Counted from the first letter of the stretch, positions 7,670 to 17,436 are shown. The stretch: 64,000 bases of DNA from Serpens gallinarum (GCF_014836765.1 NZ_JACSQG010000008.1:103186-167185); one strand, 5' to 3'. The notes: a model not told the origin generated them from the sequence alone. Program-made: numbers and translations.

Positions 7670-9697
7670 TTAGAGAGCGCTGAGCAGCGTGTTGAAGGTT
7701 TCCTGGGCAGCCTTGATGATCTGCGACGAGGCGGTGTAGTACTGCTGGAACTTGATCAGGTTGGTAGCCTCTTCGTCGAGGTTGACACCCGACAGCGACT
7801 CGCGGGTCGCGGTGGCCTGAGTAAGAATCGCCTCGGTGGCGCCGTTGTCCGCCTGCGCCTGGGCGGTCTTCGCGCCAACCTCGCTGATCAGCGAACCATA
7901 CGCGGTGGTGAAACTGGAGCCCTTGCCGGCAGCATCGACGTCGACCGTCGCCTTGCTCTGCAAATCCTGCAGTTTGAGCGCGTTGCGGTTGTCCGACTGC
8001 CCATCTCGGTTGAAGGAAATAGTGAAGCTGTCGTTGTTGGCTGGAGAACCACTGACAGTCGCACTGAATTCAACCGTAATACCCGCAACGGTCACCGCCA
8101 GAGGCAGCTCTTTGGATTGGCCCGGAATGTAAGTGCCCGCCGCAGCCGTAATTTCGGCGCCATTCACATCGTAAAGCGTGTAGTCCTGCATGCCGGTTGC
8201 CGCATCTACCTCGCCAAACACCACTCGGACGGGCATTGCAGCTTTGATCGCATCTTGCTGAGCTTGCTGATCAGCAGCCGGCGCGTAGATGTCCAGATGC
8301 GTCTTCAGCTCCGGCTGGCTGATACTGCCCGTGCCGTAGTTGCCACTGCCGGTGGTCGCACTCAGCGGCGCAGCCAAACCAAGGCGTTTGGGCTCGGTAA
8401 GCGCCACCGAAATATCGCCCGCGGCATGACGGGTGGGAATCAGCGTGAAGGTATCGCCCGCTGCCGGAGCGCCGCCCGCAAAACTCAGACTAAAGCCATC
8501 AGCAAGCTCCGGCTCCGGATCGATCGCCAGATCGAAAGCGCCCATATCCGTGCCGTCGGATCGACGCACCGTAAACTCGGTGGCACTGGTGAACTCTACT
8601 TCATAGTCATACTTGCTGAGCTGGCTGGTATCGGTGATCCGCACGTCGAAATTGCCTGAGCCGGCGCTGTTGCCCCCTTGGGCAATGCTGCGCTGATTCA
8701 CCACATTCGCGGCGTTGATATCACCAAACAGGGTGGCGCCAAACTCGCCATTCAGATCGAGACCCTGGCCCAATTGCTGATTGACCTGATCCGCGATGAC
8801 CAAGGACAAACGGCCCAGTTCATTCATGGCCGGATCGAGCACTTCGCTGCGGTAACGCAGCAGGCCACCCACAGTGCCGCCCGTCACTACATTAGTGATA
8901 TCAATACGCGTGGTCGGCGTGGTGAAGATCATCGCCAGACGGGAAGGATCGTCTTTGCTCGGCTCTGCCGTCAGGGTATTGGCCTGATTGCCGATCACCA
9001 GCGGCTGACCGCTGCCGAGGAACAGGGCGAACTGGCCGTCCTGATCCACCACCTTGACGCCTACCAGCCCAGACAGCTCGCGCACGGCCTGGTCTCGCGA
9101 ATCCATCAGATCGTTCGGCTTGATACCGTTGAGGGATGCCGTCTTGATCGCGACGTTGAGCTTCGCCACCTTGTCTGCCAAGCCATTGACCGTGTCCGTC
9201 ATGGTCTTCAGCTGGCTGTTGACGTAGGCCCCCTGGTCCTCCATTTGCGTCTGCACCGAGCCGAAACGATTGCTCAACGATTCAGCGGAGGTCATCAACA
9301 ACTGGCGCGAGGCAAGGTCAGTGGGTTTGCTGACCACGTTCTGCACGGAATCAAAAAAACCCTTGAGCACCACGTTCACACCGGTGCCGCTATCAGCCAG
9401 CAGGGAGTTGATCTGGCTGATGCTGTCCAGGTACGACTTGGTATCGCCATTCAAGGCGGTGGCGCTCTGCAGCTGCGTGTCGATGAAGCCGCTGTACATA
9501 CGGCGCACATCGTTCAGCGTGGTGCCGCTGCCGATAAAACCGGCCGGGCCGATGTATTGACCGCCAGACGACTGCTGTGTCACCTGCTGGCGCGAAAAGC
9601 CGGGCGTGTCTGCGTTGGTGATGTTGTGACCGACGGTGCTCAGGTGGGCCTGGCTGGCCGCGAGCCCGGAAATGCCGATGGAGAGCAAACCTGCCAT
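7670..9697 (-). CDS. flgK: Flagellar hook-associated protein FlgK (HAP1)
   Basis: FlgK joins the hook to FlgL and the filament. The 675-residue protein begins with the rod/hook-family helix LLSIGISGLAASQAHLSTVGHNITNADTPG (conserved residues about 4-33) and ends with the partner helix of the axial family, containing NLDEEATNLIKFQQYYTAS. The central part is variable. It starts 11 bp after flgJ, consistent with co-transcription. Length is normal for Pseudomonas FlgK. Confidence 0.96.
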   Translation of the reverse strand: MAGLLSIGISGLAASQAHLSTVGHNITNADTPGFSRQQVTQQSSGGQYIGPAGFIGSGTTLNDVRRMYSGFIDTQLQSATALNGDTKSYLDSISQINSLLADSGTGVNVVLKGFFDSVQNVVSKPTDLASRQLLMTSAESLSNRFGSVQTQMEDQGAYVNSQLKTMTDTVNGLADKVAKLNVAIKTASLNGIKPNDLMDSRDQAVRELSGLVGVKVVDQDGQFALFLGSGQPLVIGNQANTLTAEPSKDDPSRLAMIFTTPTTRIDITNVVTGGTVGGLLRYRSEVLDPAMNELGRLSLVIADQVNQQLGQGLDLNGEFGATLFGDINAANVVNQRSIAQGGNSAGSGNFDVRITDTSQLSKYDYEVEFTSATEFTVRRSDGTDMGAFDLAIDPEPELADGFSLSFAGGAPAAGDTFTLIPTRHAAGDISVALTEPKRLGLAAPLSATTGSGNYGTGSISQPELKTHLDIYAPAADQQAQQDAIKAAMPVRVVFGEVDAATGMQDYTLYDVNGAEITAAAGTYIPGQSKELPLAVTVAGITVEFSATVSGSPANNDSFTISFNRDGQSDNRNALKLQDLQSKATVDVDAAGKGSSFTTAYGSLISEVGAKTAQAQADNGATEAILTQATATRESLSGVNLDEEATNLIKFQQYYTASSQIIKAAQETFNTLLSAL

Positions 9698-9708
9698 GTT
9701 TCAGCTTC

Positions 9709-10866
9709 CTAAATGTTCTTCGTCGTGCCGGCGGCGGCGACCATCTGGTAGGTCTGCAACTGCTTGGCGATCTGGTTGACCTTGCGCGCGTACTGCGGAT
9801 CGGTGGCGTAGCCAGCCTGCTGCAGTTCACGCATGAACTTGTCCGGGTTATCGGCGGTTTGCAGCGCTTCTTGATAGCGGCCGTTGCTTTGCAGGAAGGT
9901 CGCGTAGTCGTCGAAGCTTTGCGCGTAAGAGGCGTAGCTGCGGAACTCGGCCTGCTCCTTCACCGCCTGGCCGTTGTAGAACTCGGTGGTGGTGGTGCTG
10001 GCGGAATCCCCCCCCCAGCCATGGGCCTTGATGCCGAACAGGTTGTGGCTGCTGCTGCCGTCGTCCTGGCGAATGATCGAGCGGCCCCACCCGGTTTCCA
10101 GCGCGGCCTGGGCCACCAGGTGGCGGGCATCGACACCCAGGCGTCGAGCAGCGCCTTCGGCCATGGGCAGCATGGCGGCGACAAACTCTTCCGGCGAATT
10201 AAAACGGGTGGGCATCGGCGCCGAATCGCTTACCGGCCGGCCATTGACCAGCAGCCCGCCACGCTCGGGAGCCGCGTAGGCTTGCGCGGGTTTCCAATCC
10301 AGGTCCACCAGCGGCTGGCCCGGCTGGGCAGTCGCCAGCGCGGCGGTTTCGGGCGCTGCCTGGGTAGCACCGCCACTGCGATAGCTCGGCAGACTCAAGC
10401 GCCGCGCCTTGAGCAATTGTCGGTCGTCGCGCAGCTCACCGTCGCTGCCGCCGGCCAATGTCGGCCGCTCGACTGCCGCGCCGGCCAACGCCGGCGCGTC
10501 GGCACTGCGAAACGGATTCTCACGCACGCTGGCTTGACGGTCCTTGCTCAGCTGTCGCACCAGGACATCGGCCAGGCCGATGCCGGCGCCCTGCTTGGGC
10601 AGCGTCACGGCCATCTGCTGATCGTGCATGTCGCGGTAATGCTTGCTGGTCTCGCTGTTCATGAAATTGTCGTCGGCCAGCACGTCGTTGGCCTGACGCA
10701 TGGCCTTGAACATTTGGCTGAGGAACAGCGACTCAAACTCCTGAGCGACCTTGCGGGTGTTTTCCTCGCTGTCGCGATCCTTGCCGACCTTCAACTGATT
10801 TAGGCGATTGAGGTCGGTGTAGGCGCCACTGTCGCCCACACTGGGAGCGCTAAATTTCATGCTCAT
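9709..10866 (-). CDS. flgJ: Flagellar rod-assembly peptidoglycan hydrolase FlgJ
   Basis: FlgJ caps the growing rod and opens the peptidoglycan. The N-terminal rod-binding domain (about residues 30-100) includes VAQEFESLFLSQMFKAMRQ. A proline/alanine-rich linker leads to a C-terminal glucosaminidase domain (about 225-375) with LVAQAALETGWG, bearing the catalytic glutamate, then NLFGIKA and a conserved tyrosine region. The 385-residue length is usual for Pseudomonas. The codons for HGWGGDS contain nine consecutive G on the coding strand (10008-10016), a potential slippage site that would remove the end of the hydrolase domain. Confidence 0.95.
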   Translation of the reverse strand: MSMKFSAPSVGDSGAYTDLNRLNQLKVGKDRDSEENTRKVAQEFESLFLSQMFKAMRQANDVLADDNFMNSETSKHYRDMHDQQMAVTLPKQGAGIGLADVLVRQLSKDRQASVRENPFRSADAPALAGAAVERPTLAGGSDGELRDDRQLLKARRLSLPSYRSGGATQAAPETAALATAQPGQPLVDLDWKPAQAYAAPERGGLLVNGRPVSDSAPMPTRFNSPEEFVAAMLPMAEGAARRLGVDARHLVAQAALETGWGRSIIRQDDGSSSHNLFGIKAHGWGGDSASTTTTEFYNGQAVKEQAEFRSYASYAQSFDDYATFLQSNGRYQEALQTADNPDKFMRELQQAGYATDPQYARKVNQIAKQLQTYQMVAAAGTTKNI

Positions 10867-10869
10867 CCC

Positions 10870-11970
10870 TTAGATCACAATCAGGTCGGCTTGCAGTGCG
10901 CCGGCCTGTTTCAGGGCTTCAAGAATGGCCATCAGGTCGCTGGGCGCTGCGCCCACCTGGTTCACCGCACGGACGATTTCGTCCAGGGTGGTGCCCGGCG
11001 CGAATTTGAACATCGGTTTCACTTCTTGCTGGGCATTGACCTTCGAACGTGGCACCACCACGGTTTCGCCATCGGAGAACGGTGCTGGCTGACTGACGAT
11101 GGGGTCTTCGGTGATGCTCACGGTGAGACTGCCGTGGGTGACCGCGGCCGGCGCTACGCGCACGTTCTGACCGATGACGATGGTACCGGTGCGCGAATTG
11201 ATGACGACTTTGGCAGCTGCCTGGCCGAGATCGATTTCCAGGTTTTCCAGAATCGACAGGTAATCGACACGCTGATTGGGGTTCAGCGGCGCACTGACCC
11301 GCACCGAGCCACCGTCAATCGCCTGGGCGACATTCGGGCCCAGCAATTCGTTAATGCGGTCGACGATGTTCTTCGCCGTGGTGAAGTCCGGGCGATTGAG
11401 GTTGAGGGTCAGGCTGGTGCCTTGGTCGAAACCGCTCGGCACCGCGCGCTCGACGGTAGCGCCCCCAGGAATGCGGCCCGCTGAGGGCACGTTGACGGTG
11501 ATACGCGAACCGTCCGCGCCGCCGGCATCGAAGCCGCCTACGACAAGGTTGCCCTGGGCAATCGCGTAAATGTTGCCGTCGATGCCCTTGAGCGGCGCCA
11601 TCAACAGGCTGCCACCGCGCAGGCTTTTCGAGTTACCGATCGACGACACGGTGATGTCGATGGTCTGCCCCGGCTTGGCAAAAGGCGGCAGGTCGGCGTG
11701 GATCGACACCGCCGCGACGTTTTTCAGCTGCACGCTGCCCACACTGGGCGGCACCTTGATGCCGAACTGGGCGAGCATGTTGTTGAAGGTCTGCAGGGTA
11801 AAGGGCGTTTGCGTGGTCTGGTCGCCGGTACCGTTGAGGCCTACTACCAGCCCGTAACCGATCAGCTGGTTGGATCGCACGCCCTGGATGCTGGCGATAT
11901 CCTTGAGCCGCTCGGCCTGCACGGCGAAGCTGGCCAGCAGGCCGAGCGCAATAAGCAGGTACTTGGTCAT
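10870..11970 (-). CDS. flgI: Flagellar P-ring protein FlgI
   Basis: FlgI forms the periplasmic P ring, the bushing of the rod in the peptidoglycan layer. The 366-residue protein has a Sec signal peptide ([19 protein letters not shown], cleavage near 20) and the conserved start [20 protein letters not shown]. The C-terminal region containing [21 protein letters not shown] is typical. It ends 3 bp before flgJ, so the two are almost certainly co-translated. The preceding 271-bp gap to flgH holds a REP doublet. Confidence 0.96.
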   Translation of the reverse strand: MTKYLLIALGLLASFAVQAERLKDIASIQGVRSNQLIGYGLVVGLNGTGDQTTQTPFTLQTFNNMLAQFGIKVPPSVGSVQLKNVAAVSIHADLPPFAKPGQTIDITVSSIGNSKSLRGGSLLMAPLKGIDGNIYAIAQGNLVVGGFDAGGADGSRITVNVPSAGRIPGGATVERAVPSGFDQGTSLTLNLNRPDFTTAKNIVDRINELLGPNVAQAIDGGSVRVSAPLNPNQRVDYLSILENLEIDLGQAAAKVVINSRTGTIVIGQNVRVAPAAVTHGSLTVSITEDPIVSQPAPFSDGETVVVPRSKVNAQQEVKPMFKFAPGTTLDEIVRAVNQVGAAPSDLMAILEALKQAGALQADLIVI

Positions 11971-12013
11971 GGGTTAATTCCTAAGCGGCGGTTGTCGTGC
12001 GTAGCTGTGTTAA

Positions 12014-12155
12014 GTAGGGGCGAATTCATTCGCCTGGCATCGCGTTTTCCGACTGCTGCGGGGATGCGACGAACCAGGCGGCCGATGCCGTTGTGGTTGT
12101 CGCAGCCGCTGCGTGGCTCGGTGATCATGCGCACGGCGAATGAATTCGCCCCTAC
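12014..12155. repeat. 142-bp REP doublet, copy 1
   Basis: Two perfect inverted 21-base arms (12014-12034 and 12135-12155) begin GTAGGGGCGAATTCATTCGCC and end with its complement. Each arm is itself a small hairpin headed by GTAG, the tetranucleotide recognised by REP-associated tyrosine transposases. The interior of about 100 bp is related to the element at 14669-14811. It lies in the flgH-flgI gap inside the operon. Confidence 0.85.
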
Positions 12156-12241
12156 AGCGGTTATGCCAGACGAGCCATTCGGCAGAACCATCATCGCCTG
12201 CGCCCCCAGGCCGAAGCCTTTGCAGCACCTCATTCCGTCAC

Positions 12242-12931
12242 CTAGAACGGCCACATTGGGCTCATGAAGAAGCGGCTCAACCAGCCCGGCTGGCTGGCAT
12301 CGGCAAAGGCGCCGGTGCCTGAGTAAGTGATGCGCGCATCGGCCACGCGGGTGGACGACACGGTGTTATCGGTGCCGATATCGTCGGAGCGGATCAGGCC
12401 CGCAATACGTACCAGCTCTTCGCCAGTGTTCAGAGTCATCCACTTCTCACCGCGCACCGAAAGAATGCCGTTGGGCAGCACTTCGGCCACAGTCACGGTG
12501 ATCGAGCCAGTTAGGCTGTTGCTTTGCCCGGCCTTGGCCGAGCCGTTGTTGTCCCGCTCCCCGGCGAATTCCGCGCCCAAGGTCATGGTATTACCGGTCA
12601 TCGGATTGGTCGCCGACACCGCGCCGCCGAACAACGAGGTCAGGCCAATGTTGGCACTGCTGTCTTTGCTCAACTGGGAGTTAGCACTCTTGCTGGCCTG
12701 GGTCCTCTCGTTGAGGGTGATGGTGATGATGTCACCGACCCGGTAGGCCTTGCGGTCGTCGAACAGGTTCATGCCGAACCCGGACTGGTAGATCGCGCCA
12801 TTGTTCTGTTCGACAGGCAGCGGCGTACGCGGCAGCACCGGCGCGTAATACGGCTCGTTGGGCTTGGCCGGCGGTGCCATGCAGCCACTCAACAGAGCTA
12901 GAAACGTCAGGGAGAACAACAGCCGGAGCAT
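12242..12931 (-). CDS. flgH: Flagellar L-ring lipoprotein FlgH
   Basis: FlgH builds the outer-membrane L ring. ATG at 12931 gives a 229-residue protein with a lipoprotein signal, [17 protein letters not shown], lipidated at Cys17. A TTG at 12949 would add six residues without a ribosome site and is less likely. Conserved FlgH segments follow: [36 protein letters not shown] and the C-terminal [17 protein letters not shown]. It is 61 bp after flgG. The gap to flgI is unusually large for this operon because of the inserted repeat. Confidence 0.94.
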   Translation of the reverse strand: MLRLLFSLTFLALLSGCMAPPAKPNEPYYAPVLPRTPLPVEQNNGAIYQSGFGMNLFDDRKAYRVGDIITITLNERTQASKSANSQLSKDSSANIGLTSLFGGAVSATNPMTGNTMTLGAEFAGERDNNGSAKAGQSNSLTGSITVTVAEVLPNGILSVRGEKWMTLNTGEELVRIAGLIRSDDIGTDNTVSSTRVADARITYSGTGAFADASQPGWLSRFFMSPMWPF

Positions 12932-12992
12932 CAGGAGGCAACCTCGCAAAAGGATCGAGGGGCGCGGCTTACAAGCGCACGCCCCTACGGCA

Positions 12993-13778
12993 TTACAACT
13001 GCTGGGTCACAAAGCCGAGCATCTGGTCAGCGGTGGAGATGACCTTGGAATTCATCTCGTAGGCACGTTGGGTGGTGATCATGTTCACCAGCTCTTCAAC
13101 GGTACTGACGTTGGAGTTCTCCAAGGTGCTCTGTAGCACTGTGCCCAGCCCGTTCAGGCCTGGCTGGCCAACCTGCGGCGCGCCGCTAGCGGCGGTTTCC
13201 TGAAACAGGTTGCCACCGGTGGCCTGCAAGCCGGCCGGGTTGATGAAGTCTGCGGTCTGGATGTTGCCAATCACCTGCAGCTCGGCCTCGCCGGCCAGGC
13301 CGATGGAAACGGTGCCGTCTTCACCGACGCTGAAGGTCTGGGTTTCCGGCGGCACGACAATCGCCGGCTCTACCGGAAAGCCGCTGGCGGTGACCACCTG
13401 GCCTTCGGAGTTGAGGTGGAAGGTGCCGTCGCGGGTATAGGACAGACTGCCGTCGGGCATCAGGATCTGGAAGAAACCACGGCCGTTGATGGCCATGTCC
13501 AGCGGCTGCTCGGTGGTCTGCAGGCTGCCGGCGGTGAAGTTCTTCTGGGTGCCGACGATGCGCACGCCCGTGCCCAGTTGCAGCCCCGAAGGCAGCTCGG
13601 TGTCCTGGGTGTTCTGCGCGCCCGGCTGGCGACGTACCTGATACATCAGGTCCTGAAACTCGGCGCGGTCGCGCTTGAAGCCCGTCGTCGAGACGTTGGC
13701 CAGGTTGTTGGAAATGGTGGTCAGGTTCATGTCCTGGGCGGACAGACCGGTTTTACTTACCCACAGAGCCGGAAGCAT
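12993..13778 (-). CDS. flgG: Flagellar distal rod protein FlgG
   Basis: FlgG forms the distal rod of the flagellar basal body. The 261-residue protein starts [19 protein letters not shown] and carries [19 protein letters not shown], the axial-protein signature. It ends with the coiled segment [19 protein letters not shown], shared by FlgG/FlgF/FlgC/FlgE. Length and sequence are those of Pseudomonas FlgG. It follows flgF by 42 bp in the same unit. Confidence 0.97.
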   Translation of the reverse strand: MLPALWVSKTGLSAQDMNLTTISNNLANVSTTGFKRDRAEFQDLMYQVRRQPGAQNTQDTELPSGLQLGTGVRIVGTQKNFTAGSLQTTEQPLDMAINGRGFFQILMPDGSLSYTRDGTFHLNSEGQVVTASGFPVEPAIVVPPETQTFSVGEDGTVSIGLAGEAELQVIGNIQTADFINPAGLQATGGNLFQETAASGAPQVGQPGLNGLGTVLQSTLENSNVSTVEELVNMITTQRAYEMNSKVISTADQMLGFVTQQL

Positions 13779-13820
13779 GGAATGTTCTCCTTCATCGACG
13801 CCCAGGGGCGTCGCAAATAA

Positions 13821-14561
13821 TTAGCTGATCTGCATGACCTTGGTCATCGCCGCGGCATCATCTTCGGCGGTACGCATCATCTTGATATGCAGTTCGAATT
13901 GGCGGGACAAGGCGAGCATCGAGGTCATCTCGGCTACGGCGTTGACGTTACTGGTCTCCTGGAAGCCGGAAACCACCTGCACTGTCGCATCGGCGTCGAC
14001 TGGCTGCCCGCTCTTGTGGTGAATCATGCCGTCGAGGCCTTTTTCCATCTGCTGCAAGTCAGGCTTGACCAGCTTGATGCGGTCCACCTCGGCCATCACG
14101 TTGGGGTTCTCGCCCAGCGCGCGAATGCTGATGGTGCCGTCGCGACCGATCTCGACCTTCTGCTCCGGCGGAATCACCACCGGGCCGGCATTGCCCATCA
14201 CCGGCAAATCATTGCCGGCACGCAAGATGCCGACCGCATCGATCTTCAGGCTGGCGGTACGCACATAGGCTTCGCCGCCTTGCGGTGTTTGTACGGCGAT
14301 CCAGCCCTCGCCCTCGATGGCGATGTCCAGGTCGCGACCGGTTTCCTGCAAGGCGCCGGGGGTGAAGTCAGTGGCCGGACGCTCGGTCATGGCATAGGCC
14401 CGCGCCGGCAAACTGTCGCCGAACACCGGCATCGAGCGCGCCTGCTCAAAATCACGACGAAAGCCATTGGTGGAGAGGTTGGCCAAATTGTTGGCATGCG
14501 CCCGTTGCGCCAGCGTGTTCTGGCTGGCACCGGTCATGGCCACATAAAGCATCTTGTCCAC
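13821..14561 (-). CDS. flgF: Flagellar proximal rod protein FlgF
   Basis: FlgF is a proximal rod subunit. The 246-residue product starts at a GTG (14561) with a GGAGG ribosome site ten bases upstream and reads MDKMLYVAMTGASQNTLAQ. It contains ANNLANLSTNGFRRDFEQA and the C-terminal SNVNAVAEMTSMLALSRQ of the axial family. It is the first gene of the flgFGHIJKL unit and lies about 50 bp downstream of a sigma-54 promoter. Confidence 0.96.
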   Translation of the reverse strand: MDKMLYVAMTGASQNTLAQRAHANNLANLSTNGFRRDFEQARSMPVFGDSLPARAYAMTERPATDFTPGALQETGRDLDIAIEGEGWIAVQTPQGGEAYVRTASLKIDAVGILRAGNDLPVMGNAGPVVIPPEQKVEIGRDGTISIRALGENPNVMAEVDRIKLVKPDLQQMEKGLDGMIHHKSGQPVDADATVQVVSGFQETSNVNAVAEMTSMLALSRQFELHIKMMRTAEDDAAAMTKVMQIS

Positions 14562-14611
14562 TGCGTCCTCCGGCAGCTTGTTGCCGCCTTATCAGAGTTT
14601 GCAGTGGAATT

Positions 14612-14627
14612 AGCAAACATCATGCCA
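14612..14627 (-). promoter_or_regulatory. Sigma-54 promoter of flgFGHIJKL
   Basis: On the minus strand the site reads TGGCATGATGTTTGCT, with the GG and GC doublets separated by exactly 10 bases. It differs from the consensus at one base of the -24 element. It gives a leader of about 40 nt to the flgF start. RpoN control of this operon is established in P. aeruginosa. Confidence 0.82.
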
Positions 14628-14668
14628 GGCAAGGGGGCAAGCGCATGAACCTACGGGAAAAGGCGCCG

Positions 14669-14811
14669 GTACGGGGAACTCATTCGCCTGACACCGAATC
14701 TTCCGTCACTTTCGAGAGAGGCGACGAACTACCCAACCGATGCTTTTGTACGTGTCAAAGCGGATGCGTGGCCTGGAGGCCATGCGCCAGGCGAATAAAT
14801 TCGCCCCCTAC
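14669..14811. repeat. REP doublet, degenerate copy 2; rest of the flgE-flgF gap
   Basis: This 143-bp stretch has imperfect inverted ends (GTACGGGGAACTCATTCGCC at 14669-14688; GGCGAATAAATTCGCCCCCTAC at 14790-14811, written here as two halves GGCGAATAAAT and TCGCCCCCTAC). Its interior aligns with copy 1, sharing GCGACGAAC and CCGATGC in the same order. It lies in the 407-bp flgE-flgF gap, between the flgF promoter and the flgE terminator. I see no gene in the remaining 14812-14919. Confidence 0.75.
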
Positions 14812-14919
14812 AAAATCACGTCATGCAGCGCCGAATGATAGGTGCAGCGCTGTCGCTGCGTCCGCGGGCCTCCCGCGGGTGCGTATCAGACAGACAGGGT
14901 TATTGCATGAATCTATGAC

Positions 14920-14950
14920 AAAAAAAAAGGGACGCCCATGGGCGTCCCTT
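14920..14950 (-). terminator. Rho-independent terminator after flgE
   Basis: The plus-strand palindrome AAGGGACGCCCATGGGCGTCCCTT (14927-14950, two 12-base halves) is followed on the minus strand by a T run (A at 14920-14928). It is 18 bp past the flgE stop and ends the flgBCDE unit, so flgF needs its own promoter. Confidence 0.9.
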
Positions 14951-14968
14951 TCCTTAAAGCTGTCCGCA

Positions 14969-16270
14969 TCAGCCCATCTGAATGGTGGTCTGCAGGATAG
15001 TGCTTTCGGTGGTCACGGTCTTGGCGTTGGCCTGGTAGTTGCTCTGCGCCTTGATGAGCTGCACCAGTTGCGCGGTCAGGTCGACGTTAGACTCCTCCAG
15101 TGCGCCTGCCTGCATGGCGCCAAAGGTGCCGGTCTTGGCCGTACCCTCCACCGGCACGCCTGAAGCGTAGGTTTCCAGCCAGGCAGTCCCGCCAACCGGC
15201 TTGAGACCTTGGACGTTGGAGAAGTTGACCAGCATCACTTGGCCGATCTGCTTAGACTGTCCGTTGGTGTAGCTGGCGAACATCACGCCCGTTTCGTCGA
15301 TATTCAAGCCGGCTAGCTGACCCGTGGCGTAGCCATCCTGAGTCTGGGTGGTGACCGAGGACACTGCGTTGTACTGGGTCATCTTAGTCATGTCGATGTC
15401 CACACTGGCAACAGCGGCAGAACCGTTCCCCGCCCAGGTACCATCAGCCCGCTGCTCGCCCGGCAGCCAGTTGGTCAGCGAAAAAGTACCATCCGCATTG
15501 ACAGTAATACCCGGCGTACCAGCCGTCGCCGTATCCAGGGCTCCGGAGGAGTCGAACACCAAGTCTACAGTCTCAGGCACTGGTGGCTCCTGGCTGGGGT
15601 CGGCTGGATTACGCCCATCGACCAGCACCTGCATCGTCCAATTACCACCCGCCGTCTTGGTGAAGTACTGGCTCATAGTGTGGGCGTTACCTAGCGAGTC
15701 GTACATCGGCACCGACGTTGCCCAGTTGTAGGTATTGGTATTTTGCGGATCAAAAGCCAGGGTAATTGCCTTCGCCGAGGAATCCAGATTCAGGGTTTCG
15801 GTAATCTGGGTCGTGGCCTTGGGCGCCACGTTGCTGCTATCCAGCTGCAGGTCGACCTTCTGCCCCGCTACGATATCGCCCGCGGAGTTGATGCCGTAGC
15901 CCTGCAGCTTATAGCCTGCACTGTTGACGATATAACCGTCCTTGTCCGTACCGAACTCACCGGCGCGGGTATACATCATCTGACCCTGAGCGCTCAGAGC
16001 AAAGAAGCCATTGCCATTGACCGCCAGATCCAGGCTGTTGCCTGTGTTATTGATATTGCCCTGGGTGAACTGCTGAGAAATCGCAGCGGTCCGCACACCA
16101 GCACCCGCAACCTTGCCGCCGGTACCGAGGATGGATGCCGAGTACACGTCAGCGAATTCCGCACGCGAGCCCTTGAAGCCGGTGGTGGCGACGTTGGCGA
16201 TGTTGTTGCCGGTGACGGCGAGATCTTTGTTGGCTGCGGCCAGACCGCTCAGAGCGACGTTGAACGACAT
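14969..16270 (-). CDS. flgE: Flagellar hook protein FlgE
   Basis: FlgE polymerises into the hook. The 433-residue protein starts MSFNVALSGLAAANKDLAV, then NNIANVATTGFKGSRAEFA, and ends with ALEESNVDLTAQLVQLIKAQ and the last axial helix. Domains D1/D2 occupy the centre. The start at 16270 has an AAGGAG ribosome site. It is the last gene of flgBCDE, 24 bp after flgD. Confidence 0.97.
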   Translation of the reverse strand: MSFNVALSGLAAANKDLAVTGNNIANVATTGFKGSRAEFADVYSASILGTGGKVAGAGVRTAAISQQFTQGNINNTGNSLDLAVNGNGFFALSAQGQMMYTRAGEFGTDKDGYIVNSAGYKLQGYGINSAGDIVAGQKVDLQLDSSNVAPKATTQITETLNLDSSAKAITLAFDPQNTNTYNWATSVPMYDSLGNAHTMSQYFTKTAGGNWTMQVLVDGRNPADPSQEPPVPETVDLVFDSSGALDTATAGTPGITVNADGTFSLTNWLPGEQRADGTWAGNGSAAVASVDIDMTKMTQYNAVSSVTTQTQDGYATGQLAGLNIDETGVMFASYTNGQSKQIGQVMLVNFSNVQGLKPVGGTAWLETYASGVPVEGTAKTGTFGAMQAGALEESNVDLTAQLVQLIKAQSNYQANAKTVTTESTILQTTIQMG

Positions 16271-16294
16271 GAGTTAACTCCTTGGAAATCGGTT

Positions 16295-16972
16295 TTATTG
16301 GCCAATGGTCTGTACGCTGGAGAGCGGTACGCGCCCCATGCCAGCCAGGTTCAAATACATTTCACCGCCACCCAGGGTGACGCTGTTGACGGTGGCCGGC
16401 AGGAAGGTCGGCAGCGCGGTGGCTTCGCCATCGATCATCGCCTCGGCGACAAAGGTGTAATTGCCCGACTCCACTGGATCGCCAGCGTTGTTGACGCCAT
16501 CCCAGATGAAGTCCACGGAGCCTGCGCTCCATTCGCCCAGCTCCAGGGTTTTCACCACGGCGCCGCTGTCGTTGTAGACCTTGATATTCAGGTTGCTGCC
16601 GCTGGCGGGCATGATCACGTTGCCCGTGAAGCTCTTGCTCGTGTCCACCAGCGCCTGACCGCTCTGCACAATCACCGAACGACCCACCAGGGAGGAGGCC
16701 TGCAGCGCCTGGGATGACTGGTAGGAACCCATGAAGGACTCCACCGTCGAGTTCAGGTTATTCATGCTTTCCAGGCTGCTGAACTGGGCCAACTGGGCCA
16801 CGAACGCCGTGTTATCCTGCGGGTCCAGCGGGTTCTGGTTTTCCATCTGCGCGACCAGCAACTGCAGAAAGGAATCCTTGCCCATGGCGCTGTCGCCAGT
16901 GGTCTTGGCGGCAGGTTTGTGCTGGTACTGGTCCAGTACGGATTGGGCGGTGTTGTTATTGACAGTGCTCAT
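16295..16972 (-). CDS. flgD: Hook-capping protein FlgD
   Basis: FlgD is the scaffold cap required for hook assembly. The 225-residue protein has the conserved N-terminal block MGKDSFLQLLVAQMENQNP followed by LDPQDNTAFVAQLAQFSSLE. A C-terminal FlgD Ig-like/Tudor region (about residues 115-200) contains VDFIWDGVNNAGDPVESG. Length fits Pseudomonas FlgD. It starts 14 bp after flgC. Confidence 0.96.
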   Translation of the reverse strand: MSTVNNNTAQSVLDQYQHKPAAKTTGDSAMGKDSFLQLLVAQMENQNPLDPQDNTAFVAQLAQFSSLESMNNLNSTVESFMGSYQSSQALQASSLVGRSVIVQSGQALVDTSKSFTGNVIMPASGSNLNIKVYNDSGAVVKTLELGEWSAGSVDFIWDGVNNAGDPVESGNYTFVAEAMIDGEATALPTFLPATVNSVTLGGGEMYLNLAGMGRVPLSSVQTIGQ

Positions 16973-16986
16973 GTCGATCCTTCGCC

Positions 16987-17433
16987 TTACTGACCGAGAG
17001 TCAGTACTTTCTGCATCATGGTTTTCGCGGTGTTCATCATTTCCGCATTGGTCTGGAAGGCCCGGCTGGCAGAGATCATGTCGGCCATTTCTTCCACCAC
17101 ATTGACGTTCGGATAGAACACGTAGCCTTCCGCGTTCGCAGCCGGATGGCTCGGCTCATAGCGGGCCTGCAGCTCGCTCTGGTCCTCGACGATGCCGGTG
17201 ACCTGCACACCGACGCCGGCATTGCCACGCTCATCGAACAGCGACTGACTGGCGTTGGGATTGGTCGCATCGTGCAACACGGTGGCAAACACCGGCTTAC
17301 GGGCACGATAGGTCTGATCGATGCTGGAGGACACGGTCTCGGCGTTGGCGATGTTGCTCGCCACGGTATTCAGACGGGTGCTCTGGGCGCTCATGCCACT
17401 ACCGGCGATGTTGAACACGTTGGTCAGCGACAT
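16987..17433 (-). CDS. flgC: Flagellar proximal rod protein FlgC
   Basis: FlgC is a proximal rod protein. The 148-residue product starts MSLTNVFNIAGSGMSAQST and carries TVASNIANAETVSS. It ends with the family block PNVNVVEEMADMISASRAF. Its start is 3 bp after the flgB stop, so the pair is translationally linked. Confidence 0.97.
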   Translation of the reverse strand: MSLTNVFNIAGSGMSAQSTRLNTVASNIANAETVSSSIDQTYRARKPVFATVLHDATNPNASQSLFDERGNAGVGVQVTGIVEDQSELQARYEPSHPAANAEGYVFYPNVNVVEEMADMISASRAFQTNAEMMNTAKTMMQKVLTLGQ

Positions 17434-17436
17434 GGC

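Noticed and set aside
9859..10803. 314-codon plus-strand frame across flgJ
   Set aside because: It is antisense to a complete FlgJ with both domains. It reflects high GC at third positions, not a gene.
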